NCBI RefSeq assembly: GCF_015351105.1
Contig: NZ_JADKRR010000001.1
Coordinates: 682,001-746,000 of the forward strand
Reading direction: 5' to 3'
Length of the DNA: 64,000 bases
Source: Clavibacter sp. VKM Ac-2872
GTDB taxonomy: Bacteria > Actinomycetota > Actinomycetes > Actinomycetales > Microbacteriaceae
Shown here piece by piece: positions 17,296-26,638 of this stretch (the stretch's first letter is position 1; every line of letters begins with the position of its first letter). The notes under the pieces are model-generated. The model did not search any database. It saw only the letters and a program-made list of their open reading frames with translations, and had not been told where the DNA came from. Made by a program: the position numbers and the translations under genes.

Positions 17296-18857
17296 GTGCG
17301 GCCCTCGCGGAAGTGGTGCTCGTAGTACCGGGCGAACAGACCGGACTCGCGGACCCACGCGTCCACGTCCGCCAGCTCGACCCGCGCCGCGGCGTCGCCC
17401 TCCACGCGCTCGGCGAGCCGTCCCAGCACGATGAAGGTCGCCGCCCGGTAGAGGTCGTAGCCGCCGTTCGGGATCCCCTCGAACCGGTGGAGGTTGAAGG
17501 ACCGGCCGTCCCCGAGGACGATCGGGCCGCCGTCGCCCTCCCGGTCGCGGAGGGCGGAGAGGTCGGCGGTCGCGAAGGCGGTGACGTAGGAGGTGGAGGG
17601 CAGGGACGCGAGCGTGGCGGCGTCCGCGATCGGCTCCCCGGTGCTCGAGACGAGGAGCGTGGGACGCAGGGCCACCGCCTCGTGGATCGAGGGCGTGGTC
17701 TCGAAGCCGTCCTCGGCGGCCGCGATGAGCTGGAGGTGGTCGGTGTCCACCACCACGACGCGGCAGCCGATCGCGCGCAGGCCACGCGCGATGCGCGCGC
17801 CGAGGGTGCCGAAGCCCACGCTGACGACGCGCTTGCCGATGAGCTTCTCGCCGCGGAGGGCCTCGCGGAGGCGGCGGAGGCAGGAGTCCGCGATCTCGTC
17901 GTAGCCGATGCGCTGCTTGACCTCGGACCGGGCCATGTTCGCGACGGGGAGGTCGCGGGCGAGCGGGCTGCGGGCCAGGCGCTTCAGGCCGCTGACCGTG
18001 AGCTCGACGGCGGCGTCCGGACGCTCCCGCAACACGGGATCGCCGCGGTGGTCGGTGAGCCCGAGCAGCCCGCCGTCGTCGATCATCACGACCCGCTGAC
18101 CCGATCCGTGGGCGTCGGTGATGAAGCGGTCGACCGCGCGCGCCGACTCGACGGCCCGCGCGGCCTCGGCCTGCGGGGCGGTGCCGTCGACCGCGGAGTT
18201 GTCGAGGCGCCGCACGTCGACCCCGAGCGCACGGAGGGTCGCGGCGATGCGCACGCGGTTGAGCGTCTGATCGCCCTTGTCCAGCACGATCGCGTCCTCC
18301 GGCCGCAGCCCGGATGCGAGGAGCGCGCGGACGAGTCCGAGGGAGTTCTCGACGAGGTGGTCGCGGAACACCACGCGCCAGCCGCCGGCGGGGAAGGCGT
18401 GCGCGCGGACGGCCCACGTCAGCATGGGCATGGCGTCGGCGATGGCCGTCTGCTCCTCCTCGGAGAGGCAGCGGTCGTGGGTCCGGAGCGCGTCGTGCAG
18501 GAGGTCCGCGATGTCCGGGTCGTCCGCGCGCACGGTCGCGTGGAAGGGGCGGCTGGCCGGGTTCGCGGGCAGCAGGGTCCGCGGGGCAGGCGGGCCGAAG
18601 ACGGCCGCGACGTGCACGGCGGCGCCTCGTGGGTCGCGCCACGCGCGCTCGTGGAGGTCGGGGCCGTCGGTGCCCGATGGCCCGTCCGGTACCTGTCGGA
18701 TGAGCCCGTTGTCTCGGGCGACGGCGTCGAGCACGGACAGGAGGAGATGGGGGGCGGCCGTCCCGGAGATGGTGCGCTCGGGGGCCGTGGAGGAGGCGGT
18801 GGGACGTGGTGTGGTGATCGACGAGCTGGTCACGCGGAGCAACGTAACGGCCGCCAT
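17286..18857 (-). CDS. S-adenosylhomocysteine hydrolase-like NAD-binding protein
   Basis: A 523-residue first gene of the six-gene operon. The C-terminal half resembles SAH hydrolase: IDDGG at 259-263, a Lys/Asp block SEVKQRIGYDEIADSC at 311-326, then the NAD-binding GKRVVSVGFGTLGARIARGL with the acidic VVVVDTD strand at 367-373. The N-terminal 250 residues are less like the family, although FRDHLVENSLGLVRALLASG recalls the HMTxQTAVLIETL region. Several substrate-binding motifs of true SAHH are not evident, so it may act on a different thioether or nucleoside. The ATG at 18857 has no clear ribosome site; a GTG eight codons inside is an alternative. The 121 nt upstream show no clear promoter. 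Confidence 0.7.
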   Translation of the reverse strand: MAAVTLLRVTSSSITTPRPTASSTAPERTISGTAAPHLLLSVLDAVARDNGLIRQVPDGPSGTDGPDLHERAWRDPRGAAVHVAAVFGPPAPRTLLPANPASRPFHATVRADDPDIADLLHDALRTHDRCLSEEEQTAIADAMPMLTWAVRAHAFPAGGWRVVFRDHLVENSLGLVRALLASGLRPEDAIVLDKGDQTLNRVRIAATLRALGVDVRRLDNSAVDGTAPQAEAARAVESARAVDRFITDAHGSGQRVVMIDDGGLLGLTDHRGDPVLRERPDAAVELTVSGLKRLARSPLARDLPVANMARSEVKQRIGYDEIADSCLRRLREALRGEKLIGKRVVSVGFGTLGARIARGLRAIGCRVVVVDTDHLQLIAAAEDGFETTPSIHEAVALRPTLLVSSTGEPIADAATLASLPSTSYVTAFATADLSALRDREGDGGPIVLGDGRSFNLHRFEGIPNGGYDLYRAATFIVLGRLAERVEGDAAARVELADVDAWVRESGLFARYYEHHFREGRTCA

Positions 18858-18978
18858 CTGCCGCGCAAAACGGGCTCCCGCGCCATTGCGAGATCCCGCT
18901 CGGGTGGTTAGTGTTCGCGCTCGCTGCCTTCCCGATCGCCCCCAGCTCGGTGTCGACGAGCGCTCAGCACGGAGGTAT

Positions 18979-19968
<990 letters not shown>

Positions 19969-20054
19969 GCGGTGCTCCGTTCTCCTGCGGCCGGATGGGC
20001 CGCCTCTCGAGCCTAGGCACGCTCCCGGCCGCGACGCGCCGCGTTCACGCGGTG

Positions 20055-20070
20055 TTTTGAATGGATCAAG
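20055..20070. promoter_or_regulatory. Possible Fur-family operator upstream of the fur-katA pair
   Basis: An AT-rich patch in otherwise GC-rich DNA contains TTGA and TCAA as inverted arms (20057-20060 and 20066-20069) separated by five nt, about 25 nt before the Fur-family start. Catalase-linked Fur proteins in actinobacteria are autoregulated from such a site. It is weak as a sequence match. Confidence 0.35.
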
Positions 20071-20092
20071 GAAAGTGTGCTTGACTGCGGCG

Positions 20093-20578
20093 ATGCCCAC
20101 CGCTCACGCGCACCACCACGCGCCGCCCCTCGACGCCGACGCCCTGCGCGTCGCGCTGCGCGAGGCGGGACTCCGCGTGACCCGGCCGCGCGTGGCCGTC
20201 CTCACGGCGATCGACGCCCAGCCGCACTCGGACGCCGACGAGGTGCTCCGCGCGGTCAAGGGCGAGCTGCCGGGCACGAGCATCCAGGCGGTCTACGGCG
20301 TGCTCGGCGCGCTCGCGGCCGCGGGGCTCGTGCGGCGCATCGAGCCCGCGGGATCGTCCGCGCGCTACGAGCGCCGGACGGGCGACAATCACCATCACCT
20401 CGTATGCACAGGTTGCAGGACCATCGTCGACGTGGACTGCGCGGTGGGGGAGTCCCCCTGCCTCGCGCCGTCCGACTCGGCGGGGTTCCTCGTGGCGAGC
20501 GCCGAGGTGACGTACTGGGGCCTGTGCCCCGCCTGCCGGACCGCATCCGCGGATCCCGGTGCCACCGTCGCGACCTAG
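20093..20578 (+). CDS. Fur family transcriptional regulator next to catalase
   Basis: A 161-residue Fur-family metalloregulator. The N-terminal winged helix includes GLRVTRPRVAVLTAI and AVYGVLGALAAAGLVRRIE. The regulatory metal site is in DNHHHLVCTGC, and the structural zinc pairs are CTGC and CPAC. A His-rich tail (HAHHHAP) lies at the extreme N-terminus. The gene is followed by katA 78 nt downstream, the arrangement seen for peroxide-sensing FurA/CatR/PerR-type repressors of catalase, so it probably senses peroxide or iron and represses katA (inference from context). No Shine-Dalgarno is obvious at ATG 20093. Confidence 0.9.
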   Translation: MPTAHAHHHAPPLDADALRVALREAGLRVTRPRVAVLTAIDAQPHSDADEVLRAVKGELPGTSIQAVYGVLGALAAAGLVRRIEPAGSSARYERRTGDNHHHLVCTGCRTIVDVDCAVGESPCLAPSDSAGFLVASAEVTYWGLCPACRTASADPGATVAT

Positions 20579-20656
20579 CGGTCGCCACCGGCCCGCCCCT
20601 CGGCCGGATGACCCGAGCCAGCACCTCCCCGTTCCACCGCTGACAGGAGAAACACC

Positions 20657-22186
20657 ATGACCGACCAGAAGTTCACGACCACCGACTCCGGCGCCCCGGT
20701 CGCCAGCGACGAGCACTCGCTCTCCGTCGGCCCCGACGGCGCCATCCCGCTGCACGACCACTACCTCGTCGAGAAGCTCGCGCAGTTCAACCGCGAGCGC
20801 ATCCCGGAGCGCGTCGTCCACGCCAAGGGCGGCGGGGCGTTCGGCACCTTCCGCGTCACCAACGACGTGAGCGCGTACACGCGCGCCTCCCTCTTCCAGC
20901 CCGGCGCCGAGGTCGAGATGCTCGCGCGCTTCAGCACCGTCGCCGGCGAGCAGGGCAGCCCCGACACGTGGCGCGACCCCCGCGGCTTCGCGCTGAAGTT
21001 CTACACGGACGAGGGCAACTACGACCTCGTCGGGAACAACACGCCCGTCTTCTTCATCCGCGACGGGATCAAGTTCCCCGACTTCATCCGCTCGCAGAAG
21101 CGCCTGCCGGGCTCGCACCTGCGCGACCACGACATGCAGTGGGACTTCTGGACGCTCTCGCCCGAGACGGCCCACCAGGTCACCTGGCTCATGGGCGACC
21201 GCGGCCTGCCGAGCTCGTGGCGCCACATGGACGGCTTCGGCTCGCACACCTACCAGTGGATCAACGCGGCCGGCGAGCGCTTCTGGGTGAAGTACCACTT
21301 CAAGACGCAGCAGGGCATCGAGATCCTCAAGCAGGAGCAGGCCGACCAGATCGCGGGCGAGGACGCCGACTTCCACATCCGCGACCTCACGGAGGCCATC
21401 GACCGCGGCGACTACCCGGAGTGGAAGCTCGAGGTGCAGATCATGCCCTACGAGGACGCCAAGTCGTACCGGTTCAACCCGTTCGACCTCACGAAGGTCT
21501 GGTCGCAGAAGGACTACCCGCGCATCGAGGTCGGCACCATGACCCTGAACCGCAACCCGGAGAACTACTTCGCGCAGATCGAGCAGGCCGCGTTCGCGCC
21601 CTCGAACTTCGTGCCCGGGATCCAGACCAGCCCCGACAAGATGCTCCTCGCGCGCATCTTCAGCTACGCCGACGCGCACCGCTACCGCGTGGGCACCAAC
21701 TACGCGCAGCTGCCGGTCAACGTGCCCAAGTCGCCCGTGCACAGCTACTCGAAGGACGGCCAGGGTCGCTACACGTTCGAGTCGGCGGGCACGCCCGTCT
21801 ACGCGCCCAACTCGCTCGGCGGCGCGCACGCCGACCCGGCTCGCGCCGCGGAGAGCGCCGGATGGGAGCAGGACGGCGAGCTCGTCCGCGCGGCCGCCAC
21901 GCTGCACGCGGAGGACGACGACTTCGTCCAGGCCCGGATGCTCGTCAACGAGTCGATGGACGACGCCCAGCGCGAGCGCCTCGTCGGCAACATCGTCGGC
22001 CACGTGAGCAAGGTCACCACGGCCGAGCTGCGCGCCCGCGTCATCCAGTACTGGACGAACGTGGACGGCTGGCTCGGTGCGGCCGTCGCCGCGGGCCTGC
22101 CGCCGCTCGCCGGTGACGCGCCCGTCGCCGAGGCCACCCCCGGCCCGACGCGCGACGCCGAGGAGGTCGGCGTCGCCGCTCACTGA
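20657..22186 (+). CDS. katA: Monofunctional haem catalase
   Basis: A 509-residue small-subunit, clade-3-type catalase that dismutates hydrogen peroxide in the cytoplasm. His55 in [14 protein letters not shown] and Asn128 in VGNNTPVFF form the distal site. The proximal haem Tyr is in the [12 protein letters not shown] block. The N-terminal [15 protein letters not shown] and the NADPH-region residues are typical. AGGAG is well placed before the ATG. Probably controlled by the adjacent Fur protein. Confidence 0.98.
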   Translation: MTDQKFTTTDSGAPVASDEHSLSVGPDGAIPLHDHYLVEKLAQFNRERIPERVVHAKGGGAFGTFRVTNDVSAYTRASLFQPGAEVEMLARFSTVAGEQGSPDTWRDPRGFALKFYTDEGNYDLVGNNTPVFFIRDGIKFPDFIRSQKRLPGSHLRDHDMQWDFWTLSPETAHQVTWLMGDRGLPSSWRHMDGFGSHTYQWINAAGERFWVKYHFKTQQGIEILKQEQADQIAGEDADFHIRDLTEAIDRGDYPEWKLEVQIMPYEDAKSYRFNPFDLTKVWSQKDYPRIEVGTMTLNRNPENYFAQIEQAAFAPSNFVPGIQTSPDKMLLARIFSYADAHRYRVGTNYAQLPVNVPKSPVHSYSKDGQGRYTFESAGTPVYAPNSLGGAHADPARAAESAGWEQDGELVRAAATLHAEDDDFVQARMLVNESMDDAQRERLVGNIVGHVSKVTTAELRARVIQYWTNVDGWLGAAVAAGLPPLAGDAPVAEATPGPTRDAEEVGVAAH

Positions 22187-22216
22187 GCCGCGGCGGTGAT
22201 CCGCTGATCGAATGAC

Positions 22217-22252
22217 ACGACGCCCGTCCCCTGACGCAGGGGGCGGGCGTCG
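22217..22252 (+). terminator. katA terminator hairpin
   Basis: A 10-bp stem (ACGACGCCCG with its complement) encloses a second CCCCT/AGGGG stem, 30 nt after the katA stop. It marks the end of host-like sequence; GC content drops immediately afterwards. Confidence 0.75.
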
Positions 22253-22397
22253 TCGCGACGGTATGTGTCGCGGGCGTGTATGGCAAGGACGCTGCCTTCC
22301 TAGCAGTCGCATCAGGGTCGATTGTCTGCTCACGGCTCCGCATACTTCCATTAACCGTGGCCTTGTAAATGTGTAGCGTTGAGCAACGCCTGCTAGG

Positions 22398-22790
22398 TCA
22401 TGGCTGGCTCGCATCATCCGCTTTTAGGGCGAGGCTTTCGAGCTCATCCACAGTGTGGGCCCACTCGTCGATCAGGGGGCCGGCAATGTTCGTCATACTG
22501 GTTCGCCCGTGAAGCACATCGGATGAGCGGGTATATATGTGCCGGGCGGTGCGGATGAGCCTCACGATATCTTCAAGCGATGTGCGTCCATCGTAAGCGA
22601 CTCCGACGAATGCCAGACGCGGTTTTATGACTTCCTGTTTCACCAGTACCGCCTTGGTGGTAAAGGAATCTTTTACAGCCGTCACCATTATAAGCTCAAT
22701 GCGATGGCGCAGCTCGACTATGGCCAGCCGCTTGGCCGATTCGGTACGGTCTCGCAAGCTGTTCATGACGCTTTCGCTAATATTGAGCAA
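22398..22790 (-). CDS. Small helical protein with HEPN-like R-x5-H motif
   Basis: A 130-residue protein of no recognised family. It is predicted to be almost entirely helical (two long amphipathic helices at 1-40 and 70-95, and a C-terminal helix at 100-125). YTRSSDVLHGR places Arg88 and His94 in an R-x5-H arrangement, within the R-x4-6-H spacing of HEPN ribonucleases. The ATG lies 28 nt inside the end of the ATPase gene on the same strand, so the two are cotranslated. Low GC and ordinary-frequency codons mark it as acquired. It may be the effector or a toxin-like partner of the ATPase, or a structural accessory; there is no direct evidence of activity. Confidence 0.7.
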   Translation of the reverse strand: MLNISESVMNSLRDRTESAKRLAIVELRHRIELIMVTAVKDSFTTKAVLVKQEVIKPRLAFVGVAYDGRTSLEDIVRLIRTARHIYTRSSDVLHGRTSMTNIAGPLIDEWAHTVDELESLALKADDASQP

Positions 22791-25213
22791 GCTTTGCGTG
22801 CCTTTTTGATTTCAGCACGAGTGACTGCGTCTGTGATCTCGTTGCCATGAATGGCCTGATTCCATCGTTCCGCATAAGGACTGCACTCCTGCAGTGCTGC
22901 CAGAACCGGGTTTATGGTTCCAGGGTCCTGCCAGAAGTTACTAGCCACAGTCATGCGCTCCGCCGTAGTGCGAACTGCGTCTATGGCCTGTAAGTCCAGC
23001 GCCGTATTCCGGCCGCTCAGTGCAGCATTCCTGAGTGTGAATGTGCGAAGCGCATTGTCAAGGCCTAGCCTGCATAACCGACGGACGGCCATGCTGACGT
23101 CTAGTGTTGATCCAGCTTCGGCTACGGCGAGGTCATGAATAGTTCCCGCGTCTGTAAGTAGATCAACCCAAAACTGGCTACTATCGGTCACTTCGACATT
23201 GCCGCTTGCGCTTGAGCGATCGACGAGCCGCGTGTCGGTGTCTTTGGCCCGTGCGACCAGGTGCTCTTTCAATCGATCATCGTGCGTGAGGACTATGACT
23301 CGACGGGTCTCGGCTAGCTCTGATAGAAGTTCGGCGAGGTGATCGATTCTGAGTTCATCAAATGCATGAACAGGATCGTCTAGAAGGATAAAGCCGAAAG
23401 GGCCAGCCTCAACCGAAGCTAACAAGGGGGCCAATAGTACTGCGTTGCGTTGTCCTGCGCTTAGCATGCCGAGCTCTACTGCATTGTCGTTGCGATCAAC
23501 AAGTTCCATGTTGGCTTTCGTCGATTGAGCGTTGATGCGGTTGAGCCTCAAATCCGCATCTGCTAGCAGTTTGCTGATTTGCAGACTCGCTTTGCCTTGC
23601 AGCACGTCACTTCGACGCTCGCGAAGCGCATTACGTAGCTCCTCCACGCGACGAGCGGTTTTGGTCCATAGCGTGGTTTCGCGCGCAGAATCGCCGTCAA
23701 GCGACCAGACGGCAATGAACTCTTGTACTGCATGAGATCTGGCGATTCTCCAGAGTCTTGTCTGATCGGTTCGAGAAAGAGCCTCTTCGATAAGAGACGT
23801 ACCCTCTTCGGACAGAACCCATTGTGCAAGCGCCGCCGAAGCAGTAAGTGCCGAATGTTGAGTTGGAAGTGTCTCGCGCGCCGCCTCTTGGAAATTGGCT
23901 ATAAGGCGGGAGGCGGTTGAACTGCTCACGTCGGAAGTATCGGACGGGCCGCCGCTTGAGCACGCGGCAACTGCCGGAACAAGGAGGCTCTCTACTGCGT
24001 CTTTGAAGGCTGCATGGGCTTGTGTCACTTGCTGGCGGAGTGTGGTAATTTGCGTGTTGCTAATGACGGATTGCTTCAAGATCTCGATCCAATTTACGTC
24101 TTCCGAGGCGCAAACGGGACAAGTAGAAGTACTAACGTGATGGGCGAGAGCTTCTGATTGCATCAGCTGGAGGGCTGTAGAAAGTTTGTGATTCATCGTC
24201 ATCGATGATTCATCAAGCGCCCGGATTGCCCCTTGCAGTTCCGTTGCGCTAAAACTAAGGCGCGTCTTTGTGTCCGTGGGTAAAGAGCTTGAGATCGACC
24301 CCTGAGCCGAAAGTTGCGCGTTCTCAACCCAATCCTCTTTATTTTGGTCCACGGTAGGCTCAGGGACCATTTCAAGATGTACCGATGAGGAGCCACTTCG
24401 TTCTAGGTCAACGGTCGCCAGTCGACGCATAGCCTCATCCTTGGCTGAGCGCCAGCGCCTTAGGGCCTCAGCGGAAGCCTCTCCTTCTCTAGAGACTGCG
24501 GTCTGCAGGGAGCTAAAACTTCCGCCTAATGCGAGAAGTCCCTCAAAGTATGAGGCAAGGTCCTTACTTAATTGCACTTGTCTTTCCAGAGAGGCGTAAG
24601 CAAAAACCGGCTGATGGCTAACTAGCGCTTCATTCCATGAGGCGTCCAGCTCGATAGTCGCTTCGTCGCCTGACTGCTGGAGCGTCGCTTGATGCGACTC
24701 GACCGCTCCATCGGCGTCGAGTATTGCCTGTAGCGTCAATCGCTTATCGTCGCCAACGAGTGTGAGTATAACTTGAGCGCGAGATGCACCTCTGGCGAGG
24801 TGTATAGGGTCCCAGAGTCGTGCGCTTCCGGCTTTACCCTTGGCGTTTTGGGCTATTCTTCCGCTAAGGGCTATGTCGACGGCATCACTGATGCTTGATT
24901 TGCCTGCTCCATTTAATCCGTGCAAAACGGTAATTCCTGGAGTTGGGTCAAAAATGATCTCCAGCGGAGTGTCATTGACAACTCCTCGGAAGCCCATGAT
25001 CGAAACCTTTTCGAGCTGCCAGGTGGTCTGTCCAGCATTCCATGTCAATGAGCTGGTTGGTGCTCCCGCGAGGTTGGATGCGACTTCATGTAATTTGTCC
25101 CAGCTTTCGCGCCCGGTCCTCGCGGACTGTCTCTTGTTTTCGATCGCTTCAACTATGTCCTGGTTTGAGTACATCGTTAGCGCTTGAATATCCGCTGGTT
25201 CCGCTACGGTCAT
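22763..25213 (-). CDS. Rad50/RloC-like AAA ATPase with CPVC zinc-hook motif
   Basis: 816 residues. Walker A is HGLNGAGKSS (98-107), after a FRGVVNDTPLEI strand typical of SMC/Rad50/RecF-type heads. Long helical segments at about 230-350 and 375-560 flank CPVC (365-368), the geometry of a Rad50 zinc hook. The ABC signature is MLSAGQRN (583-590), Walker B FILLDDPVHAFDE (608-620) with DDP as in AAA_13/PrrC/RloC ATPases, and the H-loop VLTHDD (641-646). A C-terminal helical domain of 140 residues ends with AERWNQAIHGNE, giving R783-x5-H789. AGGA lies five nt before the ATG. It is probably a DNA- or RNA-sensing ATPase of a phage-defence module. Confidence 0.85.
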   Translation of the reverse strand: MTVAEPADIQALTMYSNQDIVEAIENKRQSARTGRESWDKLHEVASNLAGAPTSSLTWNAGQTTWQLEKVSIMGFRGVVNDTPLEIIFDPTPGITVLHGLNGAGKSSISDAVDIALSGRIAQNAKGKAGSARLWDPIHLARGASRAQVILTLVGDDKRLTLQAILDADGAVESHQATLQQSGDEATIELDASWNEALVSHQPVFAYASLERQVQLSKDLASYFEGLLALGGSFSSLQTAVSREGEASAEALRRWRSAKDEAMRRLATVDLERSGSSSVHLEMVPEPTVDQNKEDWVENAQLSAQGSISSSLPTDTKTRLSFSATELQGAIRALDESSMTMNHKLSTALQLMQSEALAHHVSTSTCPVCASEDVNWIEILKQSVISNTQITTLRQQVTQAHAAFKDAVESLLVPAVAACSSGGPSDTSDVSSSTASRLIANFQEAARETLPTQHSALTASAALAQWVLSEEGTSLIEEALSRTDQTRLWRIARSHAVQEFIAVWSLDGDSARETTLWTKTARRVEELRNALRERRSDVLQGKASLQISKLLADADLRLNRINAQSTKANMELVDRNDNAVELGMLSAGQRNAVLLAPLLASVEAGPFGFILLDDPVHAFDELRIDHLAELLSELAETRRVIVLTHDDRLKEHLVARAKDTDTRLVDRSSASGNVEVTDSSQFWVDLLTDAGTIHDLAVAEAGSTLDVSMAVRRLCRLGLDNALRTFTLRNAALSGRNTALDLQAIDAVRTTAERMTVASNFWQDPGTINPVLAALQECSPYAERWNQAIHGNEITDAVTRAEIKKARKACSILAKAS

Positions 25214-25413
25214 GAGATTCCTGCCGTTGGAGGCGGCCGTGTTGCCACCCTGTCCAGATCCTCACATGGCAAGGTCGCGGTGGCTACTGCAACTCGGCGG
25301 AGTTTATCGCGGTACCCCTCGAAATAGGGGCGTCTCGGGCGCACTCGACCCGCTTGGTTGCCAACGTTGGCTGCCGATGGCGCATATGCACGTGCTTCTA
25401 TGTGGGTGGCCAT
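25210..25413 (-). CDS. Possible short ORF coupled to the ATPase, or gene remnant
   Basis: A 67-codon frame whose TGA overlaps the ATPase ATG (ATGA), the usual sign of translational coupling. The product (MATHIEARAYAPSAANV..., basic, with RPRRPYFEGYRDKLRR) matches nothing I recognise. The frame stays open upstream beyond 25413 into the end of the GNAT gene on the other side of the island junction. It may therefore be the 3' end of a gene truncated by the insertion rather than a complete gene. The rest of the 245-nt gap shows no promoter I can defend. Confidence 0.25.
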   Translation of the reverse strand: MATHIEARAYAPSAANVGNQAGRVRPRRPYFEGYRDKLRRVAVATATLPCEDLDRVATRPPPTAGIS

Positions 25414-25457
25414 GTCCCATATAGGCGTGATCTCACGCGCTCCGACCTGTTTAAGGA

Positions 25458-25970
25458 TCAGGCGAGCGGCAGCTCCATCTCCAGGTCCCTCTGCGTGCGG
25501 TCGAGCGCGTACGGCACGCTGCGGCCCGTGAGGACGAAGCCGCGGCGCTCGTAGTAGGCGCGGGCGCGCGGGTTGTCCTCGTGCACCTCGAGGCGGAGGG
25601 CCTGCGCGTTCGGACGGTCGCGGGCCCAGGCGATGACGGCGTCGAGGAGCATGTCGGCGACCCCGGCCGCGCGACCCCGGGCGTCGGGCGTGATGTAGAC
25701 GCTCACGAGCATCACGCGCGTGGGATCCGCGGCGACGAACGCGTTCATGGCGCCGAGCCAGCGGCCGGTCGCGCGCTCCACGGCGACGTACGCGGTGCTC
25801 CCGGGCTGGTTCGCGCGCCGCGTCCGCGCCTGCCAGTCGGAGTCGGGCCGGCCGAGCGCGTGCTCGAGGGTCTCGAGGTAGGCGAGCGGGGTGTCCTCGA
25901 GCATCTCGAGGCGGAGGGCGCGGTACTCGCGCCAGTCCTCGGCGCGGAGGCGGTGGATCACGGCGTCCAT
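25458..25970 (-). CDS. GNAT family N-acetyltransferase
   Basis: A 170-residue GNAT. The acetyl-CoA loop is in VYITPDARGRAAGVADMLLDAVIAWA (the R-G-x-G/A region), and the C-terminal LRLEVHEDNPRARAYYERRGFVLTGR is the classic motif B segment. High-GC host codon use resumes abruptly with this gene, marking the right edge of the island. The next GNAT gene ends only 5 nt upstream of its start, so the two form a pair. Substrate unknown. Confidence 0.9.
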   Translation of the reverse strand: MDAVIHRLRAEDWREYRALRLEMLEDTPLAYLETLEHALGRPDSDWQARTRRANQPGSTAYVAVERATGRWLGAMNAFVAADPTRVMLVSVYITPDARGRAAGVADMLLDAVIAWARDRPNAQALRLEVHEDNPRARAYYERRGFVLTGRSVPYALDRTQRDLEMELPLA

Positions 25971-25975
25971 CGCGC

Positions 25976-26551
25976 TCAGACCAGCTGCCCGTTCACGTGC
26001 AGGTCGCCCGCGGGGAACGCGTCGGCGGGCGCGGTGACCGGCAGGATCATCCAGCCGTGGTCCTGGTGCACGACGCCGGCGGCGCCGAGGAGGGTGAAGC
26101 CGCTGTAGTGGCCGGTGCGGCCGTCGAGCGGCAGCCAGCCGTGCCTGCCGTAGTAGCCGGACGTCGACTCGCCCGTCTCGAGGAGGCCAAACGGCACGGC
26201 GAGGCGGGCGAGGGCGCCGCGGATCCCGTCGGCCAGCAGCGTGCCGAGGCCCTGCCTCTGCCGCTCCGGGTGCACGGCGACCATGCCGGTGGATCCCAGG
26301 AGCAGGTCGTCGGCCGGGTCGCCCGCGCCATCGCCCACCTCGACGTGCATGCGTCGGATCCCCGCGTGCGCCACCAGCTCGTCGCCGTCGTGCACGAGGA
26401 TCCGCAGCTCGGGCCGCGCGCCCGCCCAGCTCTGCGCGCCCCCGTAGCCCGCGGCGAAGTCGGGGAAGGCGCGGGCCAGGAGCGCCGCGATCCGCTCGTG
26501 GTCGGCGACGTCGAGCGCGCCCTCGCGGACGACGGAGAGGCGGGGTCCCAT
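25976..26551 (-). CDS. GNAT acetyltransferase resembling aminoglycoside 2'-N-acetyltransferases
   Basis: A 191-residue GNAT. The central motif A is STGMVAVHPERQRQGLGTLLADGIRGAL. The pattern of an N-terminal IAALLARAF helix, LVAHAGIRRMHVEVG before motif A, and SGYYGRHGWLPLDGRTGHYS after it resembles the AAC(2')-I/NodA branch. A resistance function is not established; chromosomal AAC(2') homologues in actinobacteria often have physiological roles. ATG at 26551 is divergent from the AI-2E-family gene with an 87-nt gap. Confidence 0.8.
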   Translation of the reverse strand: MGPRLSVVREGALDVADHERIAALLARAFPDFAAGYGGAQSWAGARPELRILVHDGDELVAHAGIRRMHVEVGDGAGDPADDLLLGSTGMVAVHPERQRQGLGTLLADGIRGALARLAVPFGLLETGESTSGYYGRHGWLPLDGRTGHYSGFTLLGAAGVVHQDHGWMILPVTAPADAFPAGDLHVNGQLV

Positions 26552-26638
26552 GGGTCGAGGGTATCGGCCGGTCACACGCGTGTCCGGGCCCGGACGGCGG
26601 CCCGGTCGCGCGGCCCGCCCGCCCGTAGGGTGGAGCGC

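Larger units (their letters stand above)
22262..25457. mobile_element. Low-GC genomic island with a two-gene ATPase system
   Basis: About 3.2 kb whose base composition is near 50% GC, against over 70% on both sides. Codon use is correspondingly different, and the hexamer GGATCC that dots the rest of the window is absent. It contains a large ATPase gene and a small partner, with AT-rich gaps of about 135 and 245 nt at the ends. No integrase, transposase, tRNA or convincing terminal repeat is visible, so the transfer mechanism is unknown. It is inserted between the katA terminator and a GNAT gene. Confidence 0.85.

Noticed and set aside
20066-22417. A 783-codon minus-strand frame opposite fur and katA.
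   Set aside because: Shadow of katA; katA has complete catalytic motifs on the plus strand.
22280-25274. ATGGCAAGG occurs at both 22280-22288 and 25266-25274, with partial matches beyond, as a possible attachment-site repeat of the island.
   Set aside because: Only nine identical bases, the right copy is not at the composition boundary, and there is no integrase or tRNA. Too weak without a comparison to an island-free strain.
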